DNA of 39,661 nt from Bacillota bacterium (lineage in GTDB: Bacteria > Bacillota_A > Clostridia > Lachnospirales > Bianqueaceae): the NCBI GenBank assembly GCA_017420625.1, contig JAFOIR010000009.1, forward strand, positions 1-39,661, written 5' to 3'. The stretch's first letter is position 1. Each line of letters starts with the position of its first letter. Shown here piece after piece: positions 1 to 8,217 of this stretch. Under the pieces are notes generated by a model. It saw only the letters and a program-made list of their open reading frames with translations. It ran no database searches and was not told the origin of the DNA. Both the position numbers and the translations under genes were made by a program.

Positions 1-1208
1 CGGAAGAATCCTCCGAACCTAGTGCAGAGGTTTCCGGTCCGCAGATCGCAGCTACCCTGACTTCCGCCGGATCCTCCCCCGGAGGTGAATCCAGCATCCA
101 GGCGACCTTTGTCTTTGAACAGGCGGAAGGTGATGAGCGTGAATACAGTCTTTCTATCGCCGGTCTCGGCATTAAGTGGTACGATGCATCGCTGAATCTC
201 CTCGATGTAAAAGATCAGGTCTACAGCAGCAGTGATCTTTCCATGATCGAGACAAATTATGATCCGGAACATGGTATCCCGTGGACCTTCACTTACGAAG
301 GCGGCGCCCATACCGACTACCAGCCGCAAGGTGCTGCGTTCTACTCTGTCACGGCTGTTCTCGTTGACTCTCTCTCCGAGGAGGCCTTCCAGGCAGAAAC
401 CAACATGCTTCCTGCACCCACGATCGACCCGTCTGCCGTCCAGGAGCCGGAATGTGAGATCTATGCCTGGTCCTACTATTCCGAAGTCGATGGCTATGTC
501 ACGTTTGCGAACATGGAAGATGCTTCGCTAGTCGAGATCAGCATCTATGACATGCTTACCGGTTCGCTCGAAGAGACCCACGACATTACGGATTACGCCG
601 TGAACGGCGATAACTATATTCTTCCTGTGATCGATGTCTGGGGTCATCATCCGGATGAGTATATGGCTGAGTCTATGGCCACCGGCAATACCGTCGTGAC
701 TATCCGGATCGATGTGACCGCACACTTCCCGCTTCCTGACGGAGAAAAAACCGAGACATGGTCCGCGACCTCTGTCAATGAAACCGACACCGGCTATGTG
801 TATTTCCTGAAATACATTGCCGAGAGTGAGAGTGACAGCTGGCCAGAAGCTGCCGGCAAGTTCTTCCTGGAAATATTGCCTCCGGGCGCTGAACCGGCGA
901 CCGTGATCTTTGATCCGGCCTTCCCGGAAGATCAGCTTACCACGGGCATGTACAAGATCACCGCTTTCTACCATGGCGGCGATTACGACCTTGCCGCGGC
1001 ATCGACAATGAGCACGGTGAATGCCACTACCTATAACGCGGAAGGTAAAGAAACACCTATTACGATCCTGGATGTCATCATCGACAAGCCAGCGGACCTG
1101 AAAGAAGACTCCGGGTTCGAGATGTATTTTACCATTTCCTGGTATTCCGAGTCCTACGGAAAGGTACTTACGGTCGAGAAACACATAGCGCCCGAGTCCT
1201 ATCATTAA
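1..1208 (+). CDS. Partial secreted/surface protein (3' end), function unknown
   Basis: The reading frame is open from base 3 at the left edge to the TAA at 1206-1208, so the start lies outside the window; the ATG at 243 is internal and has no ribosome binding site. About 401 codons are visible. The first visible residues are Ser/Glu/Pro-rich (EESSEPSAEVSG), typical of the flexible linker after a lipoprotein or secretion signal. The rest alternates short hydrophobic and Thr/Ser/Gly stretches with many Tyr/Trp/Asp residues, which suggests beta-sandwich domains, and has no obvious membrane segment or cysteine pattern. It is followed at once by a hairpin terminator. I do not recognise the family. 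A surface-exposed or lipid-anchored protein is an inference from composition only. Confidence 0.75.
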   Translation, partial: EESSEPSAEVSGPQIAATLTSAGSSPGGESSIQATFVFEQAEGDEREYSLSIAGLGIKWYDASLNLLDVKDQVYSSSDLSMIETNYDPEHGIPWTFTYEGGAHTDYQPQGAAFYSVTAVLVDSLSEEAFQAETNMLPAPTIDPSAVQEPECEIYAWSYYSEVDGYVTFANMEDASLVEISIYDMLTGSLEETHDITDYAVNGDNYILPVIDVWGHHPDEYMAESMATGNTVVTIRIDVTAHFPLPDGEKTETWSATSVNETDTGYVYFLKYIAESESDSWPEAAGKFFLEILPPGAEPATVIFDPAFPEDQLTTGMYKITAFYHGGDYDLAAASTMSTVNATTYNAEGKETPITILDVIIDKPADLKEDSGFEMYFTISWYSESYGKVLTVEKHIAPESYH

Positions 1209-1223
1209 TCATTCATGCACGCA

Positions 1224-1257
1224 AAAAGCCACCTGGTAAGCAGGCGGCTTTTGTTTA
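1224..1257 (+). terminator. Rho-independent terminator of the left-edge gene
   Basis: Arms AAAAGCCACCTG (1224-1235) and CAGGCGGCTTTT (1241-1252) pair with one mismatch around a 5-base loop. The 3' arm runs into TTTTGTTTATT. It starts 16 bases after the stop codon of the left-edge gene. Confidence 0.85.
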
Positions 1258-1272
1258 TTGAAACTTTATGGC

Positions 1273-1396
1273 TTTGGAGCATTTGTCTTCATTCCGGCAA
1301 TCTCGCCCAAGCGTTTGGGGCGTTTATTCATGTTTGCAGAATTCCACCCAGGCCCTTGGGGCGTTTAGCTCTTTTTTTGATTCTGCCGCCCAGAGG
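1273..1396. repeat. Three tandem ~41-bp units with TTGGGGCG/CGCCCA palindromes
   Basis: Units begin at 1273, 1314 and 1356. Each starts TTTGGRGCRTTT (the third lacks one T), has a T-rich centre, and ends in a C[GA]CCCA block. The end of one unit pairs with the start of the next: CGCCCAA (1304-1310) with TTTGGGGCG (1314-1322), and CACCCA (1346-1351) with TTGGGGCG (1356-1363). A further hairpin, GCCGCCCAGA (1385-1394) with TCTGGGCGGC (1408-1417), closes the array. No convincing gene is present; the frames open here lack ribosome binding sites. It may be a terminator-like or REP-like intergenic array. Confidence 0.6.
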
Positions 1397-1407
1397 ATTT
1401 TCGGATT

Positions 1408-1559
1408 TCTGGGCGGCTGATCAATTTGACAAGCTATCTTTTCCAATCCTTGGACGAGATAAGCCGCATTGTTGCTATCACACCCAAAGAATTCAAGCAC
1501 ACAGAGGTTCCGTCTGGGCAGGAAATACATTAGAAAAGCTATCTTCTCCAATTCCTGGA
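1408..1559. repeat. Degenerate direct repeat, 105-bp period
   Basis: A 47-base segment at 1408-1454 recurs at 1513-1559. Both copies start TCTGGGC and end in a well conserved block: AAGCTATCTTTTCCAATCCT at 1431 and AAGCTATCTTCTCCAATTCC at 1536. Similarity extends weakly on both sides (CAGAGG upstream, TTG.TATC downstream), so the unit is probably the full ~105 bases. It lies between the palindrome array and the terminator of the next minus-strand operon. No function is evident. Confidence 0.5.
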
Positions 1560-1633
1560 TAAAATAGCTCGTCAAGTTGATATCTTATCTAAAAATCATA
1601 TGGTTTTTTGGGTGGCGAGACTAAAAATGGAAG

Positions 1634-1663
1634 CATCCGCCCCAAAACACCATGGGACGGATG
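1634..1663 (-). terminator. Terminator of the minus-strand dipeptidase operon
   Basis: CATCCGCCCCA (1634-1644) pairs with TGGGACGGATG (1653-1663). On the minus strand the single mismatch becomes a G-U wobble, and the hairpin is followed by CTTCCATTTTT. It belongs to the same palindrome family as 8645-8674 and 39245-39272. Confidence 0.65.
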
Positions 1664-1679
1664 TAAGAAAGATATTCCA

Positions 1680-3143
1680 TTAGTTATCGGCTCGGTTGTA
1701 CCCGTTCTTCATCCGGACGCTGGCTTCAAACAGTACCTTGTTCAATGCGGAGGTGGTCTCCTTCTCTGCCATCTCGGCCAGTTTCTCATTGGCCTCTTCC
1801 AGAAGGGCCGGATCACCGGTTTCGGCAAACTTCTGATCATATTCGCGGATCATCATGCGGCTCTTCACCGCCACAGCGGCGTGATAACGCTCGATCAGCT
1901 GGACGACGCTGCCGTAGTGCGGATCAGCCAGCGCGCCGATCAGGCGCGATGCCCAATAGAAATTGTGGGTATCAGTGTCCAGCGTCACTTCGGAGAGATA
2001 GGCCGGCATCTTCGACACGTTCGGATAGACGGGAAGTGCCGCAGAAAAAGCAGTCGAGCCGAAGATGATCCATTCGATGCCGCGGTTTAGTGCCGGCAGG
2101 CCGTCGCGGATCTGGCAGATGGAGGTCACGCCCGTCCGGTTGATGCCGATCGAGCGGTAAATGCCGCGTTTGCCGGAATCCTGCGCGGAATAGGGATCAT
2201 AGGGTGTCCCCTGATAATGTCCGGAAAGCAGGTATTTGACATCCTCGATCGTGACTTTGCGGTCCGGTACCAGCGACCAGGGCAGGTCATCGCACTCGGG
2301 CGTGAACTCGGCGGAGGGGCCGTCCCAGGTATGTGTTCGCGGGCAGAGATAGCGGCCCATGAACCATGCACGCGGGGTATTGTAGATATGATCCATATCG
2401 GTGTGAGAGCCGAAGATGTCACGCGGATTGAACTGGCCGTTCTGGTTCAGATCCAGGCAGTTGTCCCGGATGAACTCGCGAAGATCGGCACTGCACAGGT
2501 TCTCCTTCTGTTCACCAAAAGCATCGTCCATGTCAAAGCCATCCATGCCGAACTGGTTCGGCATCAGGACTACCCGGTCGTCCGGCACGCGGCGCGCCAT
2601 CCAGTGATGACCTCCGATCGTCTCCAGCCACCAGACTTCGTTCTCATCATTGAAGGCGATACCGTTCGATTCATAGGTTCCATACTGCTCCAGCAGAGAG
2701 GCGAGCCGCTGCACGCCTTCACGGGCGGAATGGATATACGGGAGGACCAGCACGACGATGTCTTCCTCGCCGATCCCGCCTGAGTTGCCCTCTTGTCCTT
2801 CCTCTACTGGTTCCTCATATCTGACTGGCGGATCGGCTGCGAGCACACGTGGATTCGAGGTGATCGTTTCCGTCGCCGTCATGCCGACTCCCGCGGCGTT
2901 GATGCCGGTCGCTGCCCAGATACCGTGTTTCGGGTCGACGCTCGGGCATGCGGTATAGCGCATCGGGTCATCCGGCAGTTCGATCTTCACATGGGAGATC
3001 TTGCTTTCATATACTCTTGGCTGATTGGCCGGCTCCACGACGATCAGCTTTTTTACATCAAAATGCCCGTCATCCGTCCGGGAGATCATGGTCGAGCGGT
3101 CATTCGTTGCATTCTTTCCTACCAGTACAGTCGTACAGGACAT
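1680..3143 (-). CDS. Peptidase family C69 dipeptidase (PepD-like)
   Basis: The 487-residue length and N-terminus (MSCTTVLVGKNATNDRSTM) match C69 dipeptidases. These are Ntn hydrolases in which the cysteine at position 3 becomes the N-terminal nucleophile after processing. The family cleaves dipeptides in the cytoplasm, usually with broad specificity. Conserved blocks visible are ATGINAAGVGMTATET, the acidic/glycine-rich insert near 110-130, and NEVWWLETIGGHHWMARRVPDD. No signal peptide is present, consistent with intracellular peptide breakdown. The ATG is preceded by GGAGGA and lies 3 bases after the stop of the SGNH hydrolase gene, so it is the last gene of this operon. Dipeptide specificity is not deducible. 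Confidence 0.88.
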   Translation of the reverse strand: MSCTTVLVGKNATNDRSTMISRTDDGHFDVKKLIVVEPANQPRVYESKISHVKIELPDDPMRYTACPSVDPKHGIWAATGINAAGVGMTATETITSNPRVLAADPPVRYEEPVEEGQEGNSGGIGEEDIVVLVLPYIHSAREGVQRLASLLEQYGTYESNGIAFNDENEVWWLETIGGHHWMARRVPDDRVVLMPNQFGMDGFDMDDAFGEQKENLCSADLREFIRDNCLDLNQNGQFNPRDIFGSHTDMDHIYNTPRAWFMGRYLCPRTHTWDGPSAEFTPECDDLPWSLVPDRKVTIEDVKYLLSGHYQGTPYDPYSAQDSGKRGIYRSIGINRTGVTSICQIRDGLPALNRGIEWIIFGSTAFSAALPVYPNVSKMPAYLSEVTLDTDTHNFYWASRLIGALADPHYGSVVQLIERYHAAVAVKSRMMIREYDQKFAETGDPALLEEANEKLAEMAEKETTSALNKVLFEASVRMKNGYNRADN

Positions 3144-3146
3144 CGT

Positions 3147-3833
3147 TTATTCCTCCGTCAGTGAAAGTTTCAGTCCGCAGGCCTCCAGGAATGCAGCCGC
3201 GATAAGCGTCGCCCCTATTTGATTCGGATGGATGCGGTCCCAGGCGATGAACGTCGAGTGATGCGCATACTGCCCGTTCTCGTCGCGCGTCTTGAAATAC
3301 TTATCGAAGACCTCCTGCAGGTCCACGAAATGGATCTCGTACTCCTCTGCGAGCTTCCGGCAGATGCCGCCGTACACGTCCATGCGCGAGCGCATAGCAT
3401 CCAGCGTGTTGAACTCCATGTAGTACGGTGTCATGAGAATGACCTCGCGCGCTGCCTGCTTCGATTTCTCGATCATTTCCTTCAGGTTTTCGACATATTC
3501 CTTCGGCATCACCTGATTGTCCAGCGCTGCCGGCGTATCAAACTGACGCCACACATCGTTGATGCCGATCATGATCGACACCACATCAGGTCTAAGATCG
3601 ATGACGTCGTGATCGAATCGTTCCCGAAGGTCACGGCTGGTATTACCGCTGATCCCTGAATTCGTGATGCGGAAATGATACTGCGGCAGCAGTGCTCCCA
3701 GCAGGTTGTCCACCCGGCGCACATAGCTCTGCCCCAGGTTATCGAAGAGGCCCTCACCGACGGGATTGGTGCTGCCCATATCCGTGACGGAGTCACCGGC
3801 GAAAACGATACGGTCATTATTCTTTAAAATCAT
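3147..3833 (-). CDS. SGNH/GDSL-family hydrolase (esterase/lipase-like)
   Basis: The 228-residue protein shows all SGNH blocks in order: block I with the nucleophile Ser15 in GDSVTD, block II GISGNTS, block III GINDVW, and block V with D199 and H202 in WDRIHPN. The family hydrolyses ester or acyl bonds on lipids, acetylated sugars or acyl-CoA. No signal peptide is visible, so an intracellular deacetylase or acyl hydrolase role is more likely than a secreted lipase. RBS AAAGGAA precedes the ATG. It sits 36 bases after the SAM hydroxide adenosyltransferase gene and 3 bases before the dipeptidase gene, clearly in one operon. The substrate is unknown. Confidence 0.88.
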   Translation of the reverse strand: MILKNNDRIVFAGDSVTDMGSTNPVGEGLFDNLGQSYVRRVDNLLGALLPQYHFRITNSGISGNTSRDLRERFDHDVIDLRPDVVSIMIGINDVWRQFDTPAALDNQVMPKEYVENLKEMIEKSKQAAREVILMTPYYMEFNTLDAMRSRMDVYGGICRKLAEEYEIHFVDLQEVFDKYFKTRDENGQYAHHSTFIAWDRIHPNQIGATLIAAAFLEACGLKLSLTEE

Positions 3834-3869
3834 GATATTCCTTTCTGTCCCGAGCGGCCTGCAGTCGGC

Positions 3870-4706
3870 TCAGGCTTTTTTCAGTTCCATCGTCCAGCCG
3901 GGGCCGGCGCCGATGTCATATTCGGTCGCGATATCGCGAAGGTTTTTCGCCAGTTCCACATGTTTCGTCTCACTGATCATCACCAGCGGAGCTCCCTTCG
4001 GCACGAAACCGAAGCTCGGCGCGTAGGCGACGATCTCGCGGAAGATATCCTTTCCTTCGAAAAGCACCGCGCATTCGACCTTATCGCCGTGATGAACACC
4101 CAGATCTTCCAGCATCTGATAAGGGATGTTCGAGTTGACCAGGCCGAAGCCGCGCTCGGAAGTCGTGATCATGCCCGTGACGACGCCATCCTTCTGATAG
4201 GGCTGCAGAAGATCGAGCATCACGATCTCTTCTACCGGATAGGCCGGACCGACACCTTCGAAATCGATCAGACCGGCGGCGAACTTGCCGGCGCAGTAGG
4301 CGAACAGGTCGCGGCCATGGAAAATACTGACCTCGCGGGTCGTTTCCAGACGGTTCTTCGTCTCATCGATCTGTCTGACTTCCACGATACCCACGCGGTT
4401 TTTCACGTGCGTGAGCGCACCGTTGTCCGGCGTAATGATATAGCAGCCGTTCGAAAGCTTGGCGCAGCAGGCCCGACGGGAGGTGCCGACGCCCGGGTCG
4501 ACAACGGACACGAAGATCGTGCCGGCCGGCCAGAATTCCACGACAAAATCCAGCGAGCAGGATGCACCGTAAATATCGAACGGTGCAATGGTATGGGTAC
4601 AATCATAGGTTCTTATCTCCGGGTCGATGGAGGCGATGACGCCGTCCATCGTGCAGGTGGCGACTCCCTTCGTGAAGTCGGTTTGCATGACGATCGCAGG
4701 TTTCAA
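3870..4706 (-). CDS. SAM hydroxide adenosyltransferase (DUF62 family)
   Basis: The 278-residue protein matches the family that hydrolyses S-adenosylmethionine to adenosine and methionine (fluorinase/chlorinase fold). It opens with the strand-loop IVMQTDF. The block VVDPGVGTSRR places D70 and R77 where the family's catalytic Asp and Arg sit, and FHGRDLF supplies H130, completing the D-R-H set. PDNG at 93-96 is the usual SAM-binding turn. The start is TTG: GGAGG sits 7 bases upstream, and a start there puts TDF at the expected distance. It follows the lipoprotein gene by 21 bases. The family's cellular role is poorly understood; some homologues are thought to limit SAM or supply adenosine. Confidence 0.88.
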   Translation of the reverse strand: MKPAIVMQTDFTKGVATCTMDGVIASIDPEIRTYDCTHTIAPFDIYGASCSLDFVVEFWPAGTIFVSVVDPGVGTSRRACCAKLSNGCYIITPDNGALTHVKNRVGIVEVRQIDETKNRLETTREVSIFHGRDLFAYCAGKFAAGLIDFEGVGPAYPVEEIVMLDLLQPYQKDGVVTGMITTSERGFGLVNSNIPYQMLEDLGVHHGDKVECAVLFEGKDIFREIVAYAPSFGFVPKGAPLVMISETKHVELAKNLRDIATEYDIGAGPGWTMELKKA

Positions 4707-4727
4707 GGCGGATCCTCCTCTGTTTGA

Positions 4728-5264
4728 TTATTTATCAGCCAGCGGCTTGTCGGTCAGGATCGTCACCGATCCATCCTTCTCTACCGAAACGATAAAGAAG
4801 AGAGCCGGGGTCTCCAGTTCGGGCGCTTCATCTGCCGGAATGCCTTCGAATTTGAAGAGCATGTAATCGCATTTGATGTCTTTATCGTAGGAAAGCGCTG
4901 CTTCGTACGTGTGCGTGGTGGTTCCGTTGCTGGCCGTTGTTGTCTTGGAACTGGAAAGCAGCCCCGTCTCTATCTCGACGTCCGGGTTTTCTGCATCATA
5001 CAGACGACATCTGGAAGCAAGTACCATGGTGTTGTTTTCGTCCTGGTTGATCATTTCGCTGGTAAAGGAAATATTGATTGATTGCTTCCCTCCGAATTCG
5101 GTGCCTTTAGAGATCTGGATCCCCACCCGGTTCGCATGAGATGGCACATCTGTATAGGAGGCGTAATTTTCCAGGATCTCTTCGGGAGATGTCTTTTTCC
5201 CGCAGCCAGCCAGCATAAGCACCGACAGGCATAGGATCATAAACAGGATACAGGTTTTCTTCAT
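4728..5264 (-). CDS. Small lipoprotein, function unknown
   Basis: The 178-residue protein begins with a lipoprotein signal: Lys-Lys, a hydrophobic core and the lipobox LAGC with the acylated cysteine at 21, followed by GKKTSPEE. The mature part is polar and rich in Thr/Ser and acidic residues, with no recognisable enzymatic motif. A beta-rich substrate-binding or accessory fold is possible. RBS AAGGAG precedes the ATG. The gene starts 16 bases after the DUF805 membrane protein gene, so the two are probably co-transcribed and may work together at the membrane. No known family was recognised. Confidence 0.82.
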   Translation of the reverse strand: MKKTCILFMILCLSVLMLAGCGKKTSPEEILENYASYTDVPSHANRVGIQISKGTEFGGKQSINISFTSEMINQDENNTMVLASRCRLYDAENPDVEIETGLLSSSKTTTASNGTTTHTYEAALSYDKDIKCDYMLFKFEGIPADEAPELETPALFFIVSVEKDGSVTILTDKPLADK

Positions 5265-5280
5265 GACGATTTTCTCCTTT

Positions 5281-7716
5281 TTATATGATCAGGTAGTTTC
5301 TTGCTTCTTCCATGCTGTGCGGCATCGGGTATTTTTCATGCATCTGACGGGCACTTTCCTGGGTTGCGAGAAGTGTGCTGCCTTCTGTCTCCCGAAGGTG
5401 CTGCCAGCCCACGCTGGTCGGATTGGGGTCGGTATTGACCTGTGCGGCATAGAACGCCAGGTTGGACTTGTTATATGGATAGAGGACTCTTGCCGCGCCG
5501 CCGCCGATGAAATAATAGAAGGCTCTGTCTTTCTTTGACCAGCCGTCCACGCTGTTTTGCATGGCGAAGAACTCTTCCAGTCTCTTTTCCGGTGAGCCCA
5601 CGTTTTGCAGACGGAGCAGCTCCGCGTAGGCATATTCAGCGGGGATACGTCCGTCTGCCCCGTAGCCGCCGCTTTCTTTCTTCAGTTCAAGCAGTTCTTT
5701 TTCTGCCGTATCCTTGATCTGGGTGTGGTATTCCCAGATGTTGGTCGAAAGGTTCTTCAGTCTCAGAAGATCCTTCTCGGCCGCGCTGCCGCCGATCTTC
5801 CGAAGCATCGCAGTCAGGGCTGCTGCCCCGTTCCACCATCCGTATTTGACTCCTCCGCTGCCGCAGAGTACTAGGAATCTCGTAATGCCTGCCTGCGCGT
5901 CCTGGCCTCCGGCCAACAGCTTCGCTTCCAGTTCCTTCTTCTCCTGATTTTCGGCAAAGAGACTCTCGACATGCGCGTACTGGTCAGCCAGCTGCATATA
6001 ATATTGAACATTTTGAGCGTTGGAGGAAAACGCAGTCTGCTGTGAAGCATAAGCCGGACGTGCCTGCGGGTTCGTTCGAGGCGTAAAGGCTGCGTTCGCC
6101 TGAGGCGCGTACGACGGAGCCTGTCCGTTCGGCATCACAGGAGCGCTGCTGTAAGGCACCACCGCGTGTACCGCGGAAGGATCGGACAACTTCCATGCGC
6201 CGAGGATGGAAAACCAGGTAATCAGTGGATTAAGCCCACCGGCCAGCGCGCCGACCATCAGTGAGCCATATGCCCTGCCTCCCTGGATCACCCCGCTGAA
6301 GGAAGCGGCGAACTGTGCCATCAGGATCGTGAATACAGAAAACAGGACCACGAACCAGCCTACCCGTTTCTTTGCCAGGAGCAGGATAAACCCGACCAGG
6401 GCCATGATGCTCATGATCAGCTGAGACGAATAGATCCAGTTCCTCATCGTATAGGTCATGGTGGCAATGCAGATGCCGATCGCGCCGATCATTCCGAGAA
6501 CGCAGAGCCAGCACCACACCAGGCCCCATCCGTGAAGACGGATAGTCTTGGTTTTCATGCTTCCCAGAGCGTAAAGTGCCGGCGGAGCAAATAATAACAT
6601 AAGGCTAAGCAGCAGAGCAGCAACAAAGGATAGAACGAATGACATCGGTCTGGCTCCCCGGCTCCTGACCAGAACATAGATGAGATTACACACAAAGACC
6701 AGCAGGGTCGTACAGAGCGAAGTCAGCCAGACCTGTTTCTTCGGGGGATTGTTTTTGAACGCTAATCCAAAGAGCAATCCTCCGACAGCTGCCATCACCG
6801 CTTTGACCACAGAGAGTCCAATGCTTGTCCGTGTTGGTCGTAAGAACAGGTACTCGTACAGCATGCGAACTTCGAACATGCCGCCTCGCATCGAGTTGAT
6901 CTGGGAAACAATGTTGCCTATGTGGAAAAGCAGGATCGCCGTCAATGTGCTGACGATCGCCAGTACTTTCCACTTGGTGCCTTTCTGCAGCATAAGATAG
7001 ATTGAGACACCCATCATGCCTGTCGCGGCGTAGGAGAAGACACTGGTGCAATATATCAGCCGCATCCTGGGGATGCAGTGGATCAGGTAGAGGACAAAGG
7101 GCATGACGATGAGGAATACTCCCACCCATACAGCACGGCCGGGATTCGGTTCCAGGGCAGGTCCCACATTCTGCGTGACGGACCGGGCTGTCTGCTGCAT
7201 AGCTGACCCGCCTCCTCTTGTTGGCAGCGGACCGGTCGTCGGAGCAAACGACTGGCCGGATGTAGGGGCAAACGGCTGCCCCACAGCCTGCTGCTGGGGA
7301 TAGACCCAATTAGCGCCTGTCCCGTTGTAATACTGCCCATTTGCCGGCTGCGCCTGATATGGTGCAGTCTCGGCTTTCGGTTTACACAGCAGGACAATCA
7401 GGATAATGGCGCCAAAGAAGGGCAGAAACAACCAGAAGATGTTTCCCCAGCTACACCCCGCGTCCCTTAAGCGACGCACGATGATGGCAAGGGCCGGAAG
7501 TATGTTCGCGAGGGAAAAGGCTAAGATCACATACGAAAGTATCATCAGAGCCGAAGCCGATCCTGACGACTGTACTCCCGCAAGGACCCCGCCGATGCAT
7601 GACAGGATCAAGAGCACGAGCCAGTTAGCCAGCACGGCCAGCCAGTAGTCCTTCCGGGTCGTAACGCCTGAGAAGTCCACATAGCCTTGCCAATATCTTT
7701 TATAAGCCTTCAGCAT
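5281..7716 (-). CDS. DUF805-containing multi-pass membrane protein with soluble C-terminal region
   Basis: The annotated 811-residue start is the ATG at 7716, which has AAGGAGG 5 bases upstream; a longer TTG start at 7734 would place that site inside the gene. Residues 1-125 form a DUF805 domain (YWQGYVDFSGVTTRKDYW, then several helices and RRLRDAG). A Gln/Pro/Gly/Thr-rich linker follows at about 130-190, containing a repeated motif (QSFAPTSGQSFAPTTG). Next come roughly ten hydrophobic helices to about 520, a second Pro/Ala/Gln-rich linker, then a mainly helical soluble region of about 220 residues with many charged and aromatic residues. DUF805 proteins are small inner-membrane proteins of unknown role; this large fusion is unusual. 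It is first in the minus-strand operon, with its own promoter. Confidence 0.8.
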   Translation of the reverse strand: MLKAYKRYWQGYVDFSGVTTRKDYWLAVLANWLVLLILSCIGGVLAGVQSSGSASALMILSYVILAFSLANILPALAIIVRRLRDAGCSWGNIFWLFLPFFGAIILIVLLCKPKAETAPYQAQPANGQYYNGTGANWVYPQQQAVGQPFAPTSGQSFAPTTGPLPTRGGGSAMQQTARSVTQNVGPALEPNPGRAVWVGVFLIVMPFVLYLIHCIPRMRLIYCTSVFSYAATGMMGVSIYLMLQKGTKWKVLAIVSTLTAILLFHIGNIVSQINSMRGGMFEVRMLYEYLFLRPTRTSIGLSVVKAVMAAVGGLLFGLAFKNNPPKKQVWLTSLCTTLLVFVCNLIYVLVRSRGARPMSFVLSFVAALLLSLMLLFAPPALYALGSMKTKTIRLHGWGLVWCWLCVLGMIGAIGICIATMTYTMRNWIYSSQLIMSIMALVGFILLLAKKRVGWFVVLFSVFTILMAQFAASFSGVIQGGRAYGSLMVGALAGGLNPLITWFSILGAWKLSDPSAVHAVVPYSSAPVMPNGQAPSYAPQANAAFTPRTNPQARPAYASQQTAFSSNAQNVQYYMQLADQYAHVESLFAENQEKKELEAKLLAGGQDAQAGITRFLVLCGSGGVKYGWWNGAAALTAMLRKIGGSAAEKDLLRLKNLSTNIWEYHTQIKDTAEKELLELKKESGGYGADGRIPAEYAYAELLRLQNVGSPEKRLEEFFAMQNSVDGWSKKDRAFYYFIGGGAARVLYPYNKSNLAFYAAQVNTDPNPTSVGWQHLRETEGSTLLATQESARQMHEKYPMPHSMEEARNYLII

Positions 7717-7727
7717 GGTTTCCTCCT

Positions 7728-7781
7728 TTGTCAAACTGTGATATAATACTATTATACACTAAAAATCTGACTTAAGGTCAA
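7728..7781. promoter_or_regulatory. Overlapping divergent promoters
   Basis: Minus strand: TTGACC (7776-7781) and TATAAT (7751-7756), 19-base spacer, for the DUF805 gene. Plus strand: TTGTCA (7728-7733) with ATTATA (7751-7756) at 17 bases or TATACA (7753-7758) at 19 bases, for the split-barrel gene at 7799. The two -10 elements share bases, so the promoters may exclude each other. Hexamers are visible; the assignment is inference. Confidence 0.5.
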
Positions 7782-7798
7782 GAAAAAGGAGAATTCTC

Positions 7799-8200
7799 AT
7801 GGAAAACATTGAAAGAGTCTGTCAGTTTCTGCAGGAAGCCAAGACCTATTATCTCGCGACCGTTGAAGGTGACCAGCCGCGTGTCCGCCCGTTCGGAACA
7901 GCCCTGATCTTCGAGGGCAAGCTCTATATCCAGACCGGCCGTGTGAAAGCTGTCTCCAAGCAGATTGCCGCAAACCCGAAAGTCGAGATCTGTGCATTCA
8001 CAGGCGGCACCTGGCTGAGAGTTGCCGGTGAACTCGTCGACGATGACCGCTATGAGGCCAAAGCAGCCATGCTGGATGCGAATCCCGGCCTGAAAGGCAT
8101 GTACAGTGCTGATGATGATAATACCCAGGTGCTCTATTTCAAGAACGCAACTGCGACATTCGCTTCATTCGGCGGGGCCCCGGAGACCGTGACCTTCTAA
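7799..8200 (+). CDS. Pyridoxamine 5'-phosphate oxidase-like FMN-binding protein
   Basis: At 133 residues this is a single split-barrel domain. Visible family marks are the N-terminal helix (VCQFLQEAKTYYLATV), QPRVRPFGTALIFEGKLYIQTGR, which lines the flavin phosphate site, and the strand VEICAFTGGTWLRVAGELVDD. Such proteins bind FMN or F420 and act as small flavin reductases or heme/flavin-binding sensors; true PNP oxidase activity is unlikely at this size. RBS AAGGAG lies 7 bases before the ATG. The next gene starts 17 bases downstream and is likely co-transcribed. The exact reaction is unknown. Confidence 0.88.
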   Translation: MENIERVCQFLQEAKTYYLATVEGDQPRVRPFGTALIFEGKLYIQTGRVKAVSKQIAANPKVEICAFTGGTWLRVAGELVDDDRYEAKAAMLDANPGLKGMYSADDDNTQVLYFKNATATFASFGGAPETVTF

Positions 8201-8217
8201 AACCGAGGTAACTTCCC

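Noticed and set aside
1215..1562. 115-codon plus-strand frame and an 83-codon minus-strand frame (1324-1575) in the first gene-free stretch
   Set aside because: Both run through the palindrome and direct-repeat array, have no ribosome binding site, and show repeated peptide blocks that simply mirror the DNA repeats.
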